Shown one piece after another: positions 25,921 to 40,052 of a stretch of 64,000 bases of DNA. The notes below the pieces were generated by a model that did no database searches, had not been told where the DNA came from, and saw only the letters and a list, made by a program, of their open reading frames with translations. The stretch is from NCBI RefSeq assembly GCF_011764565.1, contig NZ_AP022871.1, positions 992,001-1,056,000 on the forward strand. Reading direction: 5' to 3'. This DNA comes from Phytohabitans suffuscus. Lineage in GTDB: Bacteria > Actinomycetota > Actinomycetes > Mycobacteriales > Micromonosporaceae. The first letter of the stretch is position 1. Each line of letters begins with the position of its first letter. The position numbers and the translations under genes were made by a program.

Positions 25921-28900
25921 TAGCCGAGCAGGTGGTCGAGCGACTTGTGCACCAGGTCGTCGCGGGCGGCCGGTGCCAGGCCCTCCAGGCCGAAGCCCAG
26001 GTAGACGGTGTCCGGGGTGACGACGATGCCGCCCTCCTGGAACGCCGTCTGGGTGCGGGACCAGTCGCCGCTGTTGGGGTCGGAGCCCGGCGCGGGGCCG
26101 GCCACCGTCCAGCCGCCCAGGTCGGCCTCGAACGAGGTCTCCGCGACCGGCGCGCCGTTCGCGAGCACGCGCACGTCGTCGAGGAAGACACCCAGGCCCT
26201 GGCTGGCCCAGTCGGACGCGTACGTGATGGAGAGCTCGACCTGCTTGCCCGCGTACGCTGACAGGTCGACCGACCACTCCACCCAGCCGCCGGACGGGCC
26301 GGTGGCCGCGTTCCACGAGCCGGTCGTGCCGGTGGGCGAGCAGTCCGCGCCCTGGTAGTGGGCGAGGAACGGGTGCAGCTGCGACACCCAGCCCGAGGCG
26401 CAGCTCTCGCCGGTCTCGGTGGTGGTGTGCCCGTTGGCGTCCGGCAGCGTCGTCCACGCGTCGGTGCCGACCTCGTGCGCCTCGACGAAGAGGAAGTCCC
26501 ACTCCGTCTCGATGTCGTACGAGGTCCAGAACCGCAGCTCGCCGCTGGTGGCGGCGGTCAGGTCGACCGTGCGCGCCAGCCGCTTGTACGACTGGTCGGA
26601 CTGGCCACTGTAGACGTACCAGGCGCCGGTCAGGGGGTCGAACGGTGCCGCGCCCGGCCGCACCCAGTCACCGGCGATCTCGCTGGTGAACTGCGGGAAC
26701 TCGTCGGCCGGCAGGAAGCTGGACGTGGGCAGGAACGAGGCGGTGTGCGCCTGGTTTCCGGCCGAGCCCGCGGCGTTGAGCGCGCCGGACCATCCGGCCA
26801 GCGGCCCGGTGCCGTCGATCGGGTAGTGCGTGCCGTCCGGCCCGGTGCCGCCGCCACTGACGTACGTGTGCGCGCCGAGCCAGTACTGGGGAAGTCGTTC
26901 ACCAGCGGCAGGCAGGCCAGGTCGTCGGGGTCGGTGCACTCGGGCGGAGCGGCGGGGTTGTAGAAGTAGGCGCCGTTGGCGCTCTGGGCCAGCAGCGCGT
27001 TCTGCCCGCCGACGAGGGCCTTGCCGCCCTCGTTCAGGTAGTCGCGCACGGCGAGCTCGGTCTCCAGCGCCGACCTGGTGGTCGTGCCCGGTACCTGCCC
27101 CGCCGACCGCGTGATGACGTCGTCGCCGGTCTCCCAGACCACCGCCTTGTAGTGCGAGAGCACGCCGAGGTGGTGGGGCGCCTTGCGGCCCTGGGTGTCG
27201 AAGTCGTAGACGTCGGTCGTGTAGCCCGCCTTGTTGATCGCCGCCACGTGATCGCCGGCGTACTTGGCGGAGGTGCCGGTCTGCACCGGGCTCAGGCCCG
27301 TCACGTCCTCGGCCGCGAGCACGAGGACCTGGCCGCCGATGTCGCTGTTGACCGTGTACGTGAAGTGGTCGCTGGCCACGACACCCTTGCCCGGCTTGCG
27401 GCCGGTGAACCACACCTCGACCCGGTCACCGGGCTTGGCGCCGGTCACCTTGCCGCGCAGCTCGGCGTAGTAGTCGTCGTGGGTGCCGCCGTACTTCTCG
27501 CCGCCCTTCCACTCCTTGACGTCCACCGTCTTGGGGCGGGCGCCGTTGATCACGAAGTGCATGCGGACGTCCTTGAGCGCCCGGCGGGCGATCGTGGCGA
27601 CCGGCTGGTTGCGCCCGTACGACACGTCGAACGGGTCGATCACGAAGTCGGGGGTGGTGCGGCCGACGACCGAGACCGGCTCGTCCGGGTCGACCGCCGA
27701 CTTGGCGACGGCCAGCGCGAACGGGATGTTCTTGGCGACCTCGGCGGCGATCAGGTCCTCGTCGTCCGGGAAGATGAACGAGCTGACGCAGTCTTCCGGC
27801 TCCCACTCGTCGTCCGGCACCGAGGCGGACGCGGTCTGGCAGGTCGACATCTCCGGCGTGAAGCCCAGCGTGCCGTACTTGACCGTCGCGTGGCTGTCGG
27901 TGTCGCCGTTGGTGATGTAGAGCTCGGCCGAGATGTCCGGGTCGTAGCCGGGGATCGCCGGGTTGGCGTCGTCGCCGGCCAGGGCCTTGTAGATCTCGTC
28001 GTCCGGGGTGGGCGTGGACTGCTGCCAGCCGACGCCGTAGAGCAGCAGCTCGGCGGCGGAGTGGTAGTTGATCAGGAACTCGAAGCCGAGCCGGCGGAAG
28101 AACCGGTCGAGCGCCTGCGTCTCCGGCTCGGAGTTCGGCCCGGTGCCGCGGAACGTGTCGCTCGCGAGGTCGGTCGAGGAGCCCTCGTTGTCGTAGCCCC
28201 ACTTGTAGCCGAAGTTGCGGTTGAGGTCGACGCCGTCGAGCGTGGTGATCTGGCCGTCGCCGTCGTTGTCGCGCAGGTTCTTGCGCCAGAGCCGGTTGCC
28301 CTCGGTGAACGTGTAGTCGTACCCGTCCGGGTTGGCCACCGGGAGGAACCACAGCTCGGTGGTGTCGACGAGCTTGGTGATCTCCGCGTCCGTGCCGTAC
28401 CCGCCGAGCACGTGGTGCATCAGCCGGCGGACCATCTCGGGCGTGATCCACTCACGGGCGTGCTGCGCGCCCATGAAGAGCGTCGCGGGGCGCTTGCCGT
28501 CCTCGACGTTGCGCGCGTGCTTGGTGACCTTGACCGCGAGGATCGGCTGGCCGTTGATCGACTTGCCGATCGACACGAGCTTTGCGATCTTGGGGTAGCG
28601 GGCCGCGGTCGCGGTGAACTCGTCCCGGATGCCGCCCGGCTCGCTGTATGAGCGGAAGGCGGACCAGCCCTGCGCCGACTGCTCGCGCAGCGCCTGCGAG
28701 GCCGTCTTGCCCTCCACCTTCTTCGGCGACAGCTTCACGCCCTTGGTCGCGAGCTTCGCCGCCTGATATCCACTCAGCACCAGCTCGACGGCGGAGTTGC
28801 CGGACTTGTCCGTGGAGACCGCCGCCTCCGCGAGGTCCACGCCGGCGGACCGGGTGGTCTCCAGCTGCTGCGGTGTGAGCGTTCCGACGTACACCTCCAG

Positions 28901-29014
28901 CTTGTCCTGGCCGCCGCCGGGTCTCGACGGGGCTTGAGCTTCCGCCGGTACGGCGAGTGCCAGCGCACCCACCAGAGTGAGCACGCAGGCTGTCGCCAAC
29001 CGTGCTGTCCTCAT
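25920..29014 (-). CDS. Secreted M14 zinc carboxypeptidase with C-terminal beta-sandwich domain (one frameshift)
   Basis: ATG 29014 with GAGGAGG 6 nt upstream. The signal peptide (MRTARLATACVLTLVGALAL...AEA) is followed by a propeptide (to about residue 140) and the M14 catalytic domain. Zinc ligands and catalytic residues are FMGAQHAREWITPE (His, Glu), INYHSAAELLLYG (third His), NPDGYDYTFTEGN and GFTPEMSTC (catalytic Glu). The C-terminal half has an immune-inhibitor-A-like beta-sandwich (SGELRFWTSYDIETEWDFLF, GVFLDDVRVL). The frame breaks near 26890; adding one C in DFPQYWLGAH restores it. Restored length is about 1030 residues. It likely trims C-terminal residues from peptides outside the cell. 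The stop codon directly abuts MITE M1. Confidence 0.9.
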
Positions 29015-29268
29015 TGCGCCTCCTCTATGTTGAAGGTCGTCCACGCGTGAGCCTCCTGTTACACGTGGTAGGTGTCAATCACCCCTTCGGCCCTGGCCGA
29101 TCGAGAATCACGACAATGGCCACCGGCATATCGCGAAATCTACGACGCGCCGGTCGGTTTTCTGTCCACTTTGGGCGATGTACACGCCGGGCGTCGTCGC
29201 GGTCGATGTGTTTGCGAAGAGGCGACGCGAGTGCGACGCGGCAGCGCCGGTCGCCGTAGAATCGTCGG

Positions 29269-31108
<1,840 letters not shown>

Positions 31109-31109
<1 letters not shown>

Positions 31110-31271
31110 GCCCTGTTTGGAAAACCCTTGCCGGGCTGCGCCGGGCCCGGACGACGACCGGCGGCGCCGGGCGTAAGGCCGCATACAACACCGGTATGCG
31201 ACCTTGCACCCGCCTTGCCGGACCGCCTCCTGGACTCCGGCTCGCCTCGACAAATCCTTTCAAACAGGGCC
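31109..31271. mobile_element. MITE-like element M2 (163 bp)
   Basis: TIRs GGCCCTGTTTGGAAAA (left) and CCTTTCAAACAGGGCC (right). It is about 95% identical to M1 by eye and flanked by TTA on the left and TAG on the right, which fits insertion at a YTAR target as in IS5-family (IS427-like) elements. It begins inside the recQ stop codon. M3 follows after two bases. Confidence 0.9.
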
Positions 31272-31273
31272 TA

Positions 31274-31438
31274 GGGCGTGTTTCATAAGGGCATGCCCGG
31301 CCTGCGGCGGGCCCAGACGACGACCAGCGGCACCGGACGAAAGGCCACATACAACACCGGTATGCGACCTTCCGCCCGGCACCACCGGACGCCGCCTCGA
31401 CCTCGCCTCGGCTCGACCGACCCTTATGAAACACGCCC
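31274..31438. mobile_element. MITE-like element M3 (165 bp), same core as M1/M2 with different ends
   Basis: The perfect terminal inverted repeat GGGCGTGTTTCATAAGGG / CCCTTATGAAACACGCCC is flanked by CTA and TAG. The internal part shares ACGACGACC-GCGGC, AAGGCC-CATACAACACCGG and TATGCGACCTT with M1 and M2, although the TIRs differ. Its right TIR supplies the last codons and the stop of the YesL-like gene. Confidence 0.9.
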
Positions 31439-31984
31439 TAGGGCATAGCGGCGCTCGACCGCCACGGCGGCCATCAGCACGCAGCCCAGCGTCGGCACGG
31501 CCAGCGGCAGCAGCTGCCAGGTGATGACGACGAGCAGCGCCAGCGCCAGCACCAGCAGGAGGGACCCCGACGGATCGCCCGTGACGGCGCGGGAGGCGGC
31601 CTGGCGTACCAGATCGGCCCAGGAGCGACCGGGCGACCAGGTGGCCGCCGCGCGGAGGAGGACCACCGACAGGGCCGCCGCCGCCATGACGCAGACGGCG
31701 GCGACGAAGGCGCCGCCGGGGACGGCGGCGCGCAGGAAAACACCGTCCACAGTGACCACCGCGAAGGCCGCGACCGCCGCGAGCGAGAGCGGGACGCTCC
31801 CCGGGAACGCGGCGCGGAAGCGGGCCAGGTAGGCGCGCACCGCCGTGGTCTCACCGTCCACATGGGCCCGGATGTGCGCGCAGCCGGCCGCCAGCGCGGG
31901 CAGCAGCGTGACGAGCGGGAGCGCGAGTGCGAGCGTGAGCAGCCCCGCCAGCAGGCACTCTCCGAAGAGGACGAAGCGCCTCAT
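31424..31984 (-). CDS. YesL/DUF624-like membrane protein of a sugar ABC operon
   Basis: About 186 residues with five hydrophobic segments, beginning MRRFVLFGECLLAGLLTLAL. Length, topology and position (last gene of a CUT1 operon, ATG overlapping the stop of the preceding permease as ATGA) match DUF624/YesL proteins, which accompany oligosaccharide transporters and have no known activity. The final residues ALGRVS and the TAA stop come from the TIR of MITE M3, so the original C-terminus has been replaced. Confidence 0.78.
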   Translation of the reverse strand: MRRFVLFGECLLAGLLTLALALPLVTLLPALAAGCAHIRAHVDGETTAVRAYLARFRAAFPGSVPLSLAAVAAFAVVTVDGVFLRAAVPGGAFVAAVCVMAAAALSVVLLRAAATWSPGRSWADLVRQAASRAVTGDPSGSLLLVLALALLVVITWQLLPLAVPTLGCVLMAAVAVERRYALGRVS

Positions 31985-32811
31985 CCCTTCAGCCCCGACG
32001 TGGAGACTCCCTCGACCAGGAAGCGCTGGAAGAACAGGAAGAACAGCACCACCGGTACGAGTGCGAGCACCGACATCGCCATCAGCGCCCCGAAGTCGGA
32101 GCCGGACGCCTCGTCGACGAAGAGCTGGAGGGCGAGCGGCAGCGGGTACTTGTCCGGGGTGCTGAGGTAGATGAGCGGGCCGAAGAAGTCGTTCCAGCTC
32201 CAGATGAACGTGAAGATGGCGGTCGTGATGAGCGCCGGGCGGGCCAGCGGCAGGATGATGTGCCAGAAGGTGCCCCAGTGCCCGGCGCCGTCGATCTTCG
32301 CCGACTCGTCGAGCTCGTGCGGGATGGTCCGCATGAACTGCACCATCAGGAAGACGAAGAACGCCTCGGCCGCCAGAAACTTGCCCAGCAGCAGCGGCAC
32401 GTACGTGTCGATGAGGTCGAGCTTCTGGAAGACGGCGTACTGCGGGATGATCAACACGTGGAACGGGAGCAGGAGCGTGGAGATCATCAGGGCGAACATG
32501 GCGCCCCGCCCCCGGAAGCGCAGCCGCGCGAACGCGTAGCCGGCGAGCGCCGACGAGGCGACAGTGCCCACAACGGACAGTACGGCGAGGACGGTCGAGT
32601 TCCAGAAGAAGCGGCCGATGCTGATGCCGGCCATGCCCTCGACCGCCCGCTCGTAGTTGCCGGTCGTGGGCTCGGTGGGCAGCAGGCTGAGGTTGCCGAT
32701 GATGTCGGCCGACGGCTTGAAGGTCGCGGCGACCACCCACACGATGGGGTACAGCACGACCACCAGCACCGCGATCACGCCGGCGTGCCACGCCACAGTG
32801 GACAGTTTCAT
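31981..32811 (-). CDS. Carbohydrate ABC transporter permease, MalG type
   Basis: 276 residues with six predicted TM helices. The EAA loop is visible as LDESAKIDGAGHWGTFWHII, with LLPFHVLIIPQYAVFQKL before it; the C-terminus FQRFLVEGVSTSGLKG is typical of CUT1 MalG-like permeases. It overlaps both neighbours by 4 bp, so it is translationally coupled. No ATPase gene is in the operon; actinobacterial CUT1 systems usually share MsiK encoded elsewhere. Confidence 0.93.
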   Translation of the reverse strand: MKLSTVAWHAGVIAVLVVVLYPIVWVVAATFKPSADIIGNLSLLPTEPTTGNYERAVEGMAGISIGRFFWNSTVLAVLSVVGTVASSALAGYAFARLRFRGRGAMFALMISTLLLPFHVLIIPQYAVFQKLDLIDTYVPLLLGKFLAAEAFFVFLMVQFMRTIPHELDESAKIDGAGHWGTFWHIILPLARPALITTAIFTFIWSWNDFFGPLIYLSTPDKYPLPLALQLFVDEASGSDFGALMAMSVLALVPVVLFFLFFQRFLVEGVSTSGLKG

Positions 32812-33761
32812 CGTTTGTCCCCTGAGTAGTAGACCCATCCGCGCGCGGTGCGGAAGAGGAACAGTGTGATGAGGCCGACGCCGAGCAGCAGCATCCACGC
32901 CATCGCCGAGGCGTAGCCCATGCGAAAGTCGGAGAAGCCCCGGTCGTAGAGGTAGATGGTGTAGAAGAGCGTGGTGCCGGCGGGCGAGCCGTTGGGACCG
33001 CCCACGATGTACGCCGACGTGAAGACCTGGAACGCGTTGATGGTCTCCAGCAGCAGGTTGAAGAAGACGACCGGCGAGATCATCGGCAGCGTGATGGAGC
33101 GGAAGCGCCGCCACCGCCCGGCGCCGTCGACGTGCGCCGCCTCGTGCAGCTCGACCGGCACCTGCTTGAGGCCGGCCAGGAAGATGACCATCGGCGCGCC
33201 GAGCTGCCACGCGCCGAGCAGCACCAGCATCAGCAGCGAGAAGTCCGGGTTGCCGGCCCACCCTCCAGTGTGGATGCCCACGGCCCGCAGCGCCCGGTCG
33301 ACCACCGCGTCGTCGGTGAAGAGCGCCTTCCACACGATGGCGAGGCTCACGCTCGCCCCGATCAGCGACGGCCCGTAGAACGCCGCCCGGTAGAAGCCCT
33401 GCCCCTTGCGCTTGTTGTTGAGCAGCAGCGCGACGGCGAGCGCGGCGGCCAGCTTGACCGGCACGGCGACGGCGACGTAGATGGCGGTCACCTGCACCGA
33501 CTTCAGCCATCGCGCGTCGTCGAACATCCGCCGGTAGTTGTCGAGGCCGACCCACTCGGGCGCGGTGAAGAGGCTGTAGTCGGTGAAGGAGAGGTAGAGC
33601 GAAGTGACCATCGGGCCGAGGGTCAGCAGCAGGATGCCGAGGATCCACGGCGAGAGGAAGAGGTAGCCGGCCAGCTCGTCGCCGGGCCGGCGGGCCCGTG
33701 TGCGCGGGCCCGCCGGCCGTCCTGTGGCTTCCTTGGGGAGCGTCGGTGCGGTCGTCGCCAT
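32808..33761 (-). CDS. Carbohydrate ABC transporter permease, MalF type
   Basis: 317 residues. A charged cytoplasmic N-terminus (TRARRPGDELAGYLFLSPWI) leads into six TM helices. The EAA loop VELHEAAHVDGAGRWRRFRS is clear, as is PNGSPAGTTLFYTIYLYDRG in the periplasmic-side loop. It pairs with the MalG-type permease, overlapping it by 4 bp, and follows the binding protein after 4 bp. Confidence 0.93.
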   Translation of the reverse strand: MATTAPTLPKEATGRPAGPRTRARRPGDELAGYLFLSPWILGILLLTLGPMVTSLYLSFTDYSLFTAPEWVGLDNYRRMFDDARWLKSVQVTAIYVAVAVPVKLAAALAVALLLNNKRKGQGFYRAAFYGPSLIGASVSLAIVWKALFTDDAVVDRALRAVGIHTGGWAGNPDFSLLMLVLLGAWQLGAPMVIFLAGLKQVPVELHEAAHVDGAGRWRRFRSITLPMISPVVFFNLLLETINAFQVFTSAYIVGGPNGSPAGTTLFYTIYLYDRGFSDFRMGYASAMAWMLLLGVGLITLFLFRTARGWVYYSGDKR

Positions 33762-33765
33762 GCCT

Positions 33766-35031
33766 CTACGACTCGAGTGTCTCGGCGGCCTCGGTGAAGA
33801 ACTGGTCCACGGCCTGGTCCACGCCGATCCGGCCGTACTGCAGCTCCTCGGAGATGCGGATGAACGCCTGCTCGATCGTGCCGGCGCCCTTCGGCGGGGC
33901 GGGCGGCGCCTTCTCCAGCTGCCCCTTGATGCTCTCCTCGTACGCCGCGACCGTGGCGAGCGGGCCCTCCAGCTGGACCGCCGCGCGCTGGGCGTTCGTG
34001 GCCGGCAAGCCCCGGTTGGCGCCGAAGATCGCGCCCACCTCGGGGTCGTTGATCATGAAGTCGATCAGCTTCGCCGACTGCTCGGGGTGCTTCGACCTCG
34101 CCGAGACGCTCAGCAGCATCGCGGGCTTGAGGTACTGGCCCAGTTGCGCCGGGTTGTCACTGGGCACCGGCCCCAGCTTGAGCTCGGTCTTGGTGGCCGC
34201 CGCGTACCGCGCCATGAAGTTGTCCCAGCCCAGTTCGCCGGCGATCAGGTCGAGCTCCAGCGCGAACTTCGGCTTGATCTGCACGCCCTTGTCGACCGGC
34301 AGCACGATGTCGGCGTCGGCGAGCTGCTTGCCCTCGGTGAAGAACTTCGCCAGCCGCGGCTTGTCGAAGCCCAGCTTGCCGTCCTCGGTGTAGAGCAGCT
34401 TGCCCTCCTGGCGCAGCTGCACCTCGAGGTTGTAGTACGTGCCGATGTAGTTGCCGCCGCCGTACATCTTGCCGCCGGTGCTCCTGGTGATCTTTTCCAT
34501 CGCGGACCGGTAGTCGTTCCACGTCCAGCCGAGCTTCGGCTCCGGCACGCCCGCCTTGGCGTACGCGGCGGGGCTGTAGACGTAGCCCCAGGTGTTGCCG
34601 CCGACCGGCACGCCGTACTGCCCGCCGTCGACCTCGCCCGCGCCCTTCAGACCTTCGAGCAGGTCGTCGAGGCCGAGGCTGCCCTGCTGCTTCTTGAGGT
34701 CGTAGAGGACGCCGCGGTCCGCGTACTCGCGCAGGTAGGCGAAGTCCATCTGGAGCACGTCCGGCGCGTTGCCGCCAGCGGTGTCCGTGGCCATCTTCTG
34801 CCAGTACGCCTCGAACTCCTGGAAGCTGGGCGTGATCTTGATATCCGGGTTCTTCGTCTGGAAGAGGTCGATGGCCTTCTGCATCAGCGCGGCCCGGTCC
34901 GCGTTACCCCACCACGAGTAACGCAGGGTGACCGGTCCCGACTCCGCCTCGTCGTCCCCGCCGCAGGCCGCGACCGCGAAAAGCAGCGAGGCGGCGGCGA
35001 GAACGGTGGTGAACCGTTTCATAACGCCCAT
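33766..35031 (-). CDS. Sugar ABC transporter solute-binding lipoprotein
   Basis: 421 residues. A lipoprotein signal (MKRFTTVLAAASLLFAVAAC) is followed by an acidic spacer (GGDDEAESG) and a family-1 binding protein fold: LRYSWWGNADRAALMQKAID, DVLQMDFAYLREYADRG, GNTWGYVYSPAAYAKAGVPE. GGAGG 6 nt before ATG 35031 supports that start over the Met at 35022. Ligand is probably an oligosaccharide. A palindromic LacI-type operator sits 35 bp upstream. Confidence 0.93.
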   Translation of the reverse strand: MGVMKRFTTVLAAASLLFAVAACGGDDEAESGPVTLRYSWWGNADRAALMQKAIDLFQTKNPDIKITPSFQEFEAYWQKMATDTAGGNAPDVLQMDFAYLREYADRGVLYDLKKQQGSLGLDDLLEGLKGAGEVDGGQYGVPVGGNTWGYVYSPAAYAKAGVPEPKLGWTWNDYRSAMEKITRSTGGKMYGGGNYIGTYYNLEVQLRQEGKLLYTEDGKLGFDKPRLAKFFTEGKQLADADIVLPVDKGVQIKPKFALELDLIAGELGWDNFMARYAAATKTELKLGPVPSDNPAQLGQYLKPAMLLSVSARSKHPEQSAKLIDFMINDPEVGAIFGANRGLPATNAQRAAVQLEGPLATVAAYEESIKGQLEKAPPAPPKGAGTIEQAFIRISEELQYGRIGVDQAVDQFFTEAAETLES

Positions 35032-35065
35032 GTGAGACCTCCGAGGCCCAAGTGAGGTGCGCCAC

Positions 35066-35081
35066 AGGTAAGCGCTTGCCT
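35066..35081. promoter_or_regulatory. LacI-type operator upstream of the sugar ABC operon
   Basis: AGGTAAGCGCTTGCCT is a 16-bp near-perfect palindrome centred on AAGCGCTT, the core preferred by LacI-family regulators. It lies between the likely promoter and the binding-protein start. No LacI gene is adjacent to this operon; the only one in the window is at 44009. Confidence 0.7.
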
Positions 35082-35724
35082 GGCCCAGGTTATGGTTCCG
35101 TTACATCGACGTCAATGCCACGTCTAAAACGTTACAACCGCGTGATGTTGGGCCGGAATCCAAACTAAGGCGTCCACAGGGGCCGATGCCCGTCGATGGC
35201 CGCGCCGGCCGCTCGAGGCACGGCCGGGCGACCGCTCCGGACCGCTTCGAGAAAAGAAGACTTGGGCTACCGCGACGTCCGCGGTGGTCCGGGCCGTTGC
35301 TCCCGCGGCCTCACCGTCCGCGTCACAGGACCACCCCGCTCGCGCCCGCCGGCTCGCGACGGCGCACCTGGCACTCGGCCGGCGAAGGACCTTGGCTAGG
35401 GAGTCCCCGCGGCGGTAACCGCGAGGACCACCCGCTTTTGCCTTCGGCACAGGGCCGCTGCTCCTTTGTGGGGGCGCCAGACGGAAGTCTGCAACCACGC
35501 TGCCGCCCAGGTCACTAGCTAGGCGCTGCGCAAACGCGACATGTCTCTAAGAGGCCACCAGGTCAGGCTGGCACTACAGCGACGCCCATCACTTTATCCA
35601 GGCGTTCGCCGCGACGGGTTCGGCTGGGCGCCACCGGCCGCCGCTCCACGCGGCTGACCGGCGCCGGAGCCCGCCCGGCCGGCGCCGAAAAAGCGCTGGC
35701 CAGGCGGGATAAGCTTGTCGGGAC
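35082..35724. other. Repeat island 2 (gene-poor, ~640 bp)
   Basis: No coding region supported. It holds the promoter side of the ABC operon (35082-35130), an A element (35265-35322) and GC-rich unique sequence. The final 100 bp before hrpA contains AAGCTTGTCGGGAC near 35711, a candidate promoter or leader. Confidence 0.6.
35265..35322 (+). repeat. A element, copy 2
   Basis: GCTACCGCGACGTCCGCGG through GCTCCCGCGGCCTCACC, close to copy 3 at 51558. It is the only A copy not lying just downstream of a gene's 3' end. Confidence 0.85.
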
Positions 35725-39450
<3,726 letters not shown>

Positions 39451-39463
39451 CCCACTCGATGCA

Positions 39464-39487
39464 GCAATCTGCCACCTGGCAGATTGC
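39464..39487 (+). terminator. Hairpin terminator after hrpA
   Basis: GCAATCTGCC / GGCAGATTGC forms a 10-bp perfect stem with an ACCT tetraloop, 14 bp after the hrpA stop. Confidence 0.75.
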
Positions 39488-39544
39488 GCTATTGCCATCC
39501 GCCCCCTGGCAACCCATAGTGAGAGGTAAGCGAAGGAGGCCGCG

Positions 39545-40000
39545 ATGAGCATCGACCACCTCAGCCGACCGGGCCGGTCGCCCGGGTCCACGACCTTCTA
39601 CAACCAGCGCGGCGTCGCCGTCACCGACCAGTGGCTGGTCGTCCACGGCAAGCGGTTCCTGATCACGGAGCTGCGGCACCTCGAGCGGGCCCGCGGGCCG
39701 ATGCCGTCCCCCGCTCGCACCGCGCTCCTCACCGGCCTCGCGGCGCTCGTCGTCGTGGGGTCGGTGGCTTTCGTCCTCGACGCGCCGGCGGCCTGGGCCA
39801 TCGCCGTGCTCACCGCGGCGGCCGCGCTGGGGGTGGTGATGTTCCGCGGCCGGCGCTGGCCGGCGAGCTTCCAGATGTGGGCCGACTACCGGAGTCGGCC
39901 CACGTTGCTTTTCGAGACCGGTGACGAGCAGGAGTTCGGTCAGGTCAGCCGGGCGATGATCCGGGCCGTGGAGCTGGGCCGCCGCGGCCGCCTGACCTGA
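39545..40000 (+). CDS. DUF6232-like small membrane protein
   Basis: 151 residues. The N-terminal part TTFYNQRGVAVTDQWLVVHG is followed by KRFLITELRHLERARGP, two adjacent TM segments (LLTGLAALVVVGSVAFVLDA and WAIAVLTAAAALGVVMF) and a soluble tail with PTLLFETGDEQEFGQVSRAM. This resembles the DUF6232 family frequent in Micromonosporaceae and Streptomyces; function unknown. GAAGGAGG precedes ATG 39545. Confidence 0.82.
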   Translation: MSIDHLSRPGRSPGSTTFYNQRGVAVTDQWLVVHGKRFLITELRHLERARGPMPSPARTALLTGLAALVVVGSVAFVLDAPAAWAIAVLTAAAALGVVMFRGRRWPASFQMWADYRSRPTLLFETGDEQEFGQVSRAMIRAVELGRRGRLT

Positions 40001-40016
40001 GCACGGGGTCCGGGGC

Positions 40017-40046
40017 CGCCGGCCGGGGCGCTCGCCCCGGCCGGCG
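40017..40046. terminator. Bidirectional hairpin terminator between convergent genes
   Basis: CGCCGGCCGGGGCG and CGCCCCGGCCGGCG pair perfectly (14 bp) around CT. It lies 16 bp after the DUF6232-like gene and 6 bp after the peroxidase gene, so it can serve both. Confidence 0.82.
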
Positions 40047-40052
40047 ACCGTC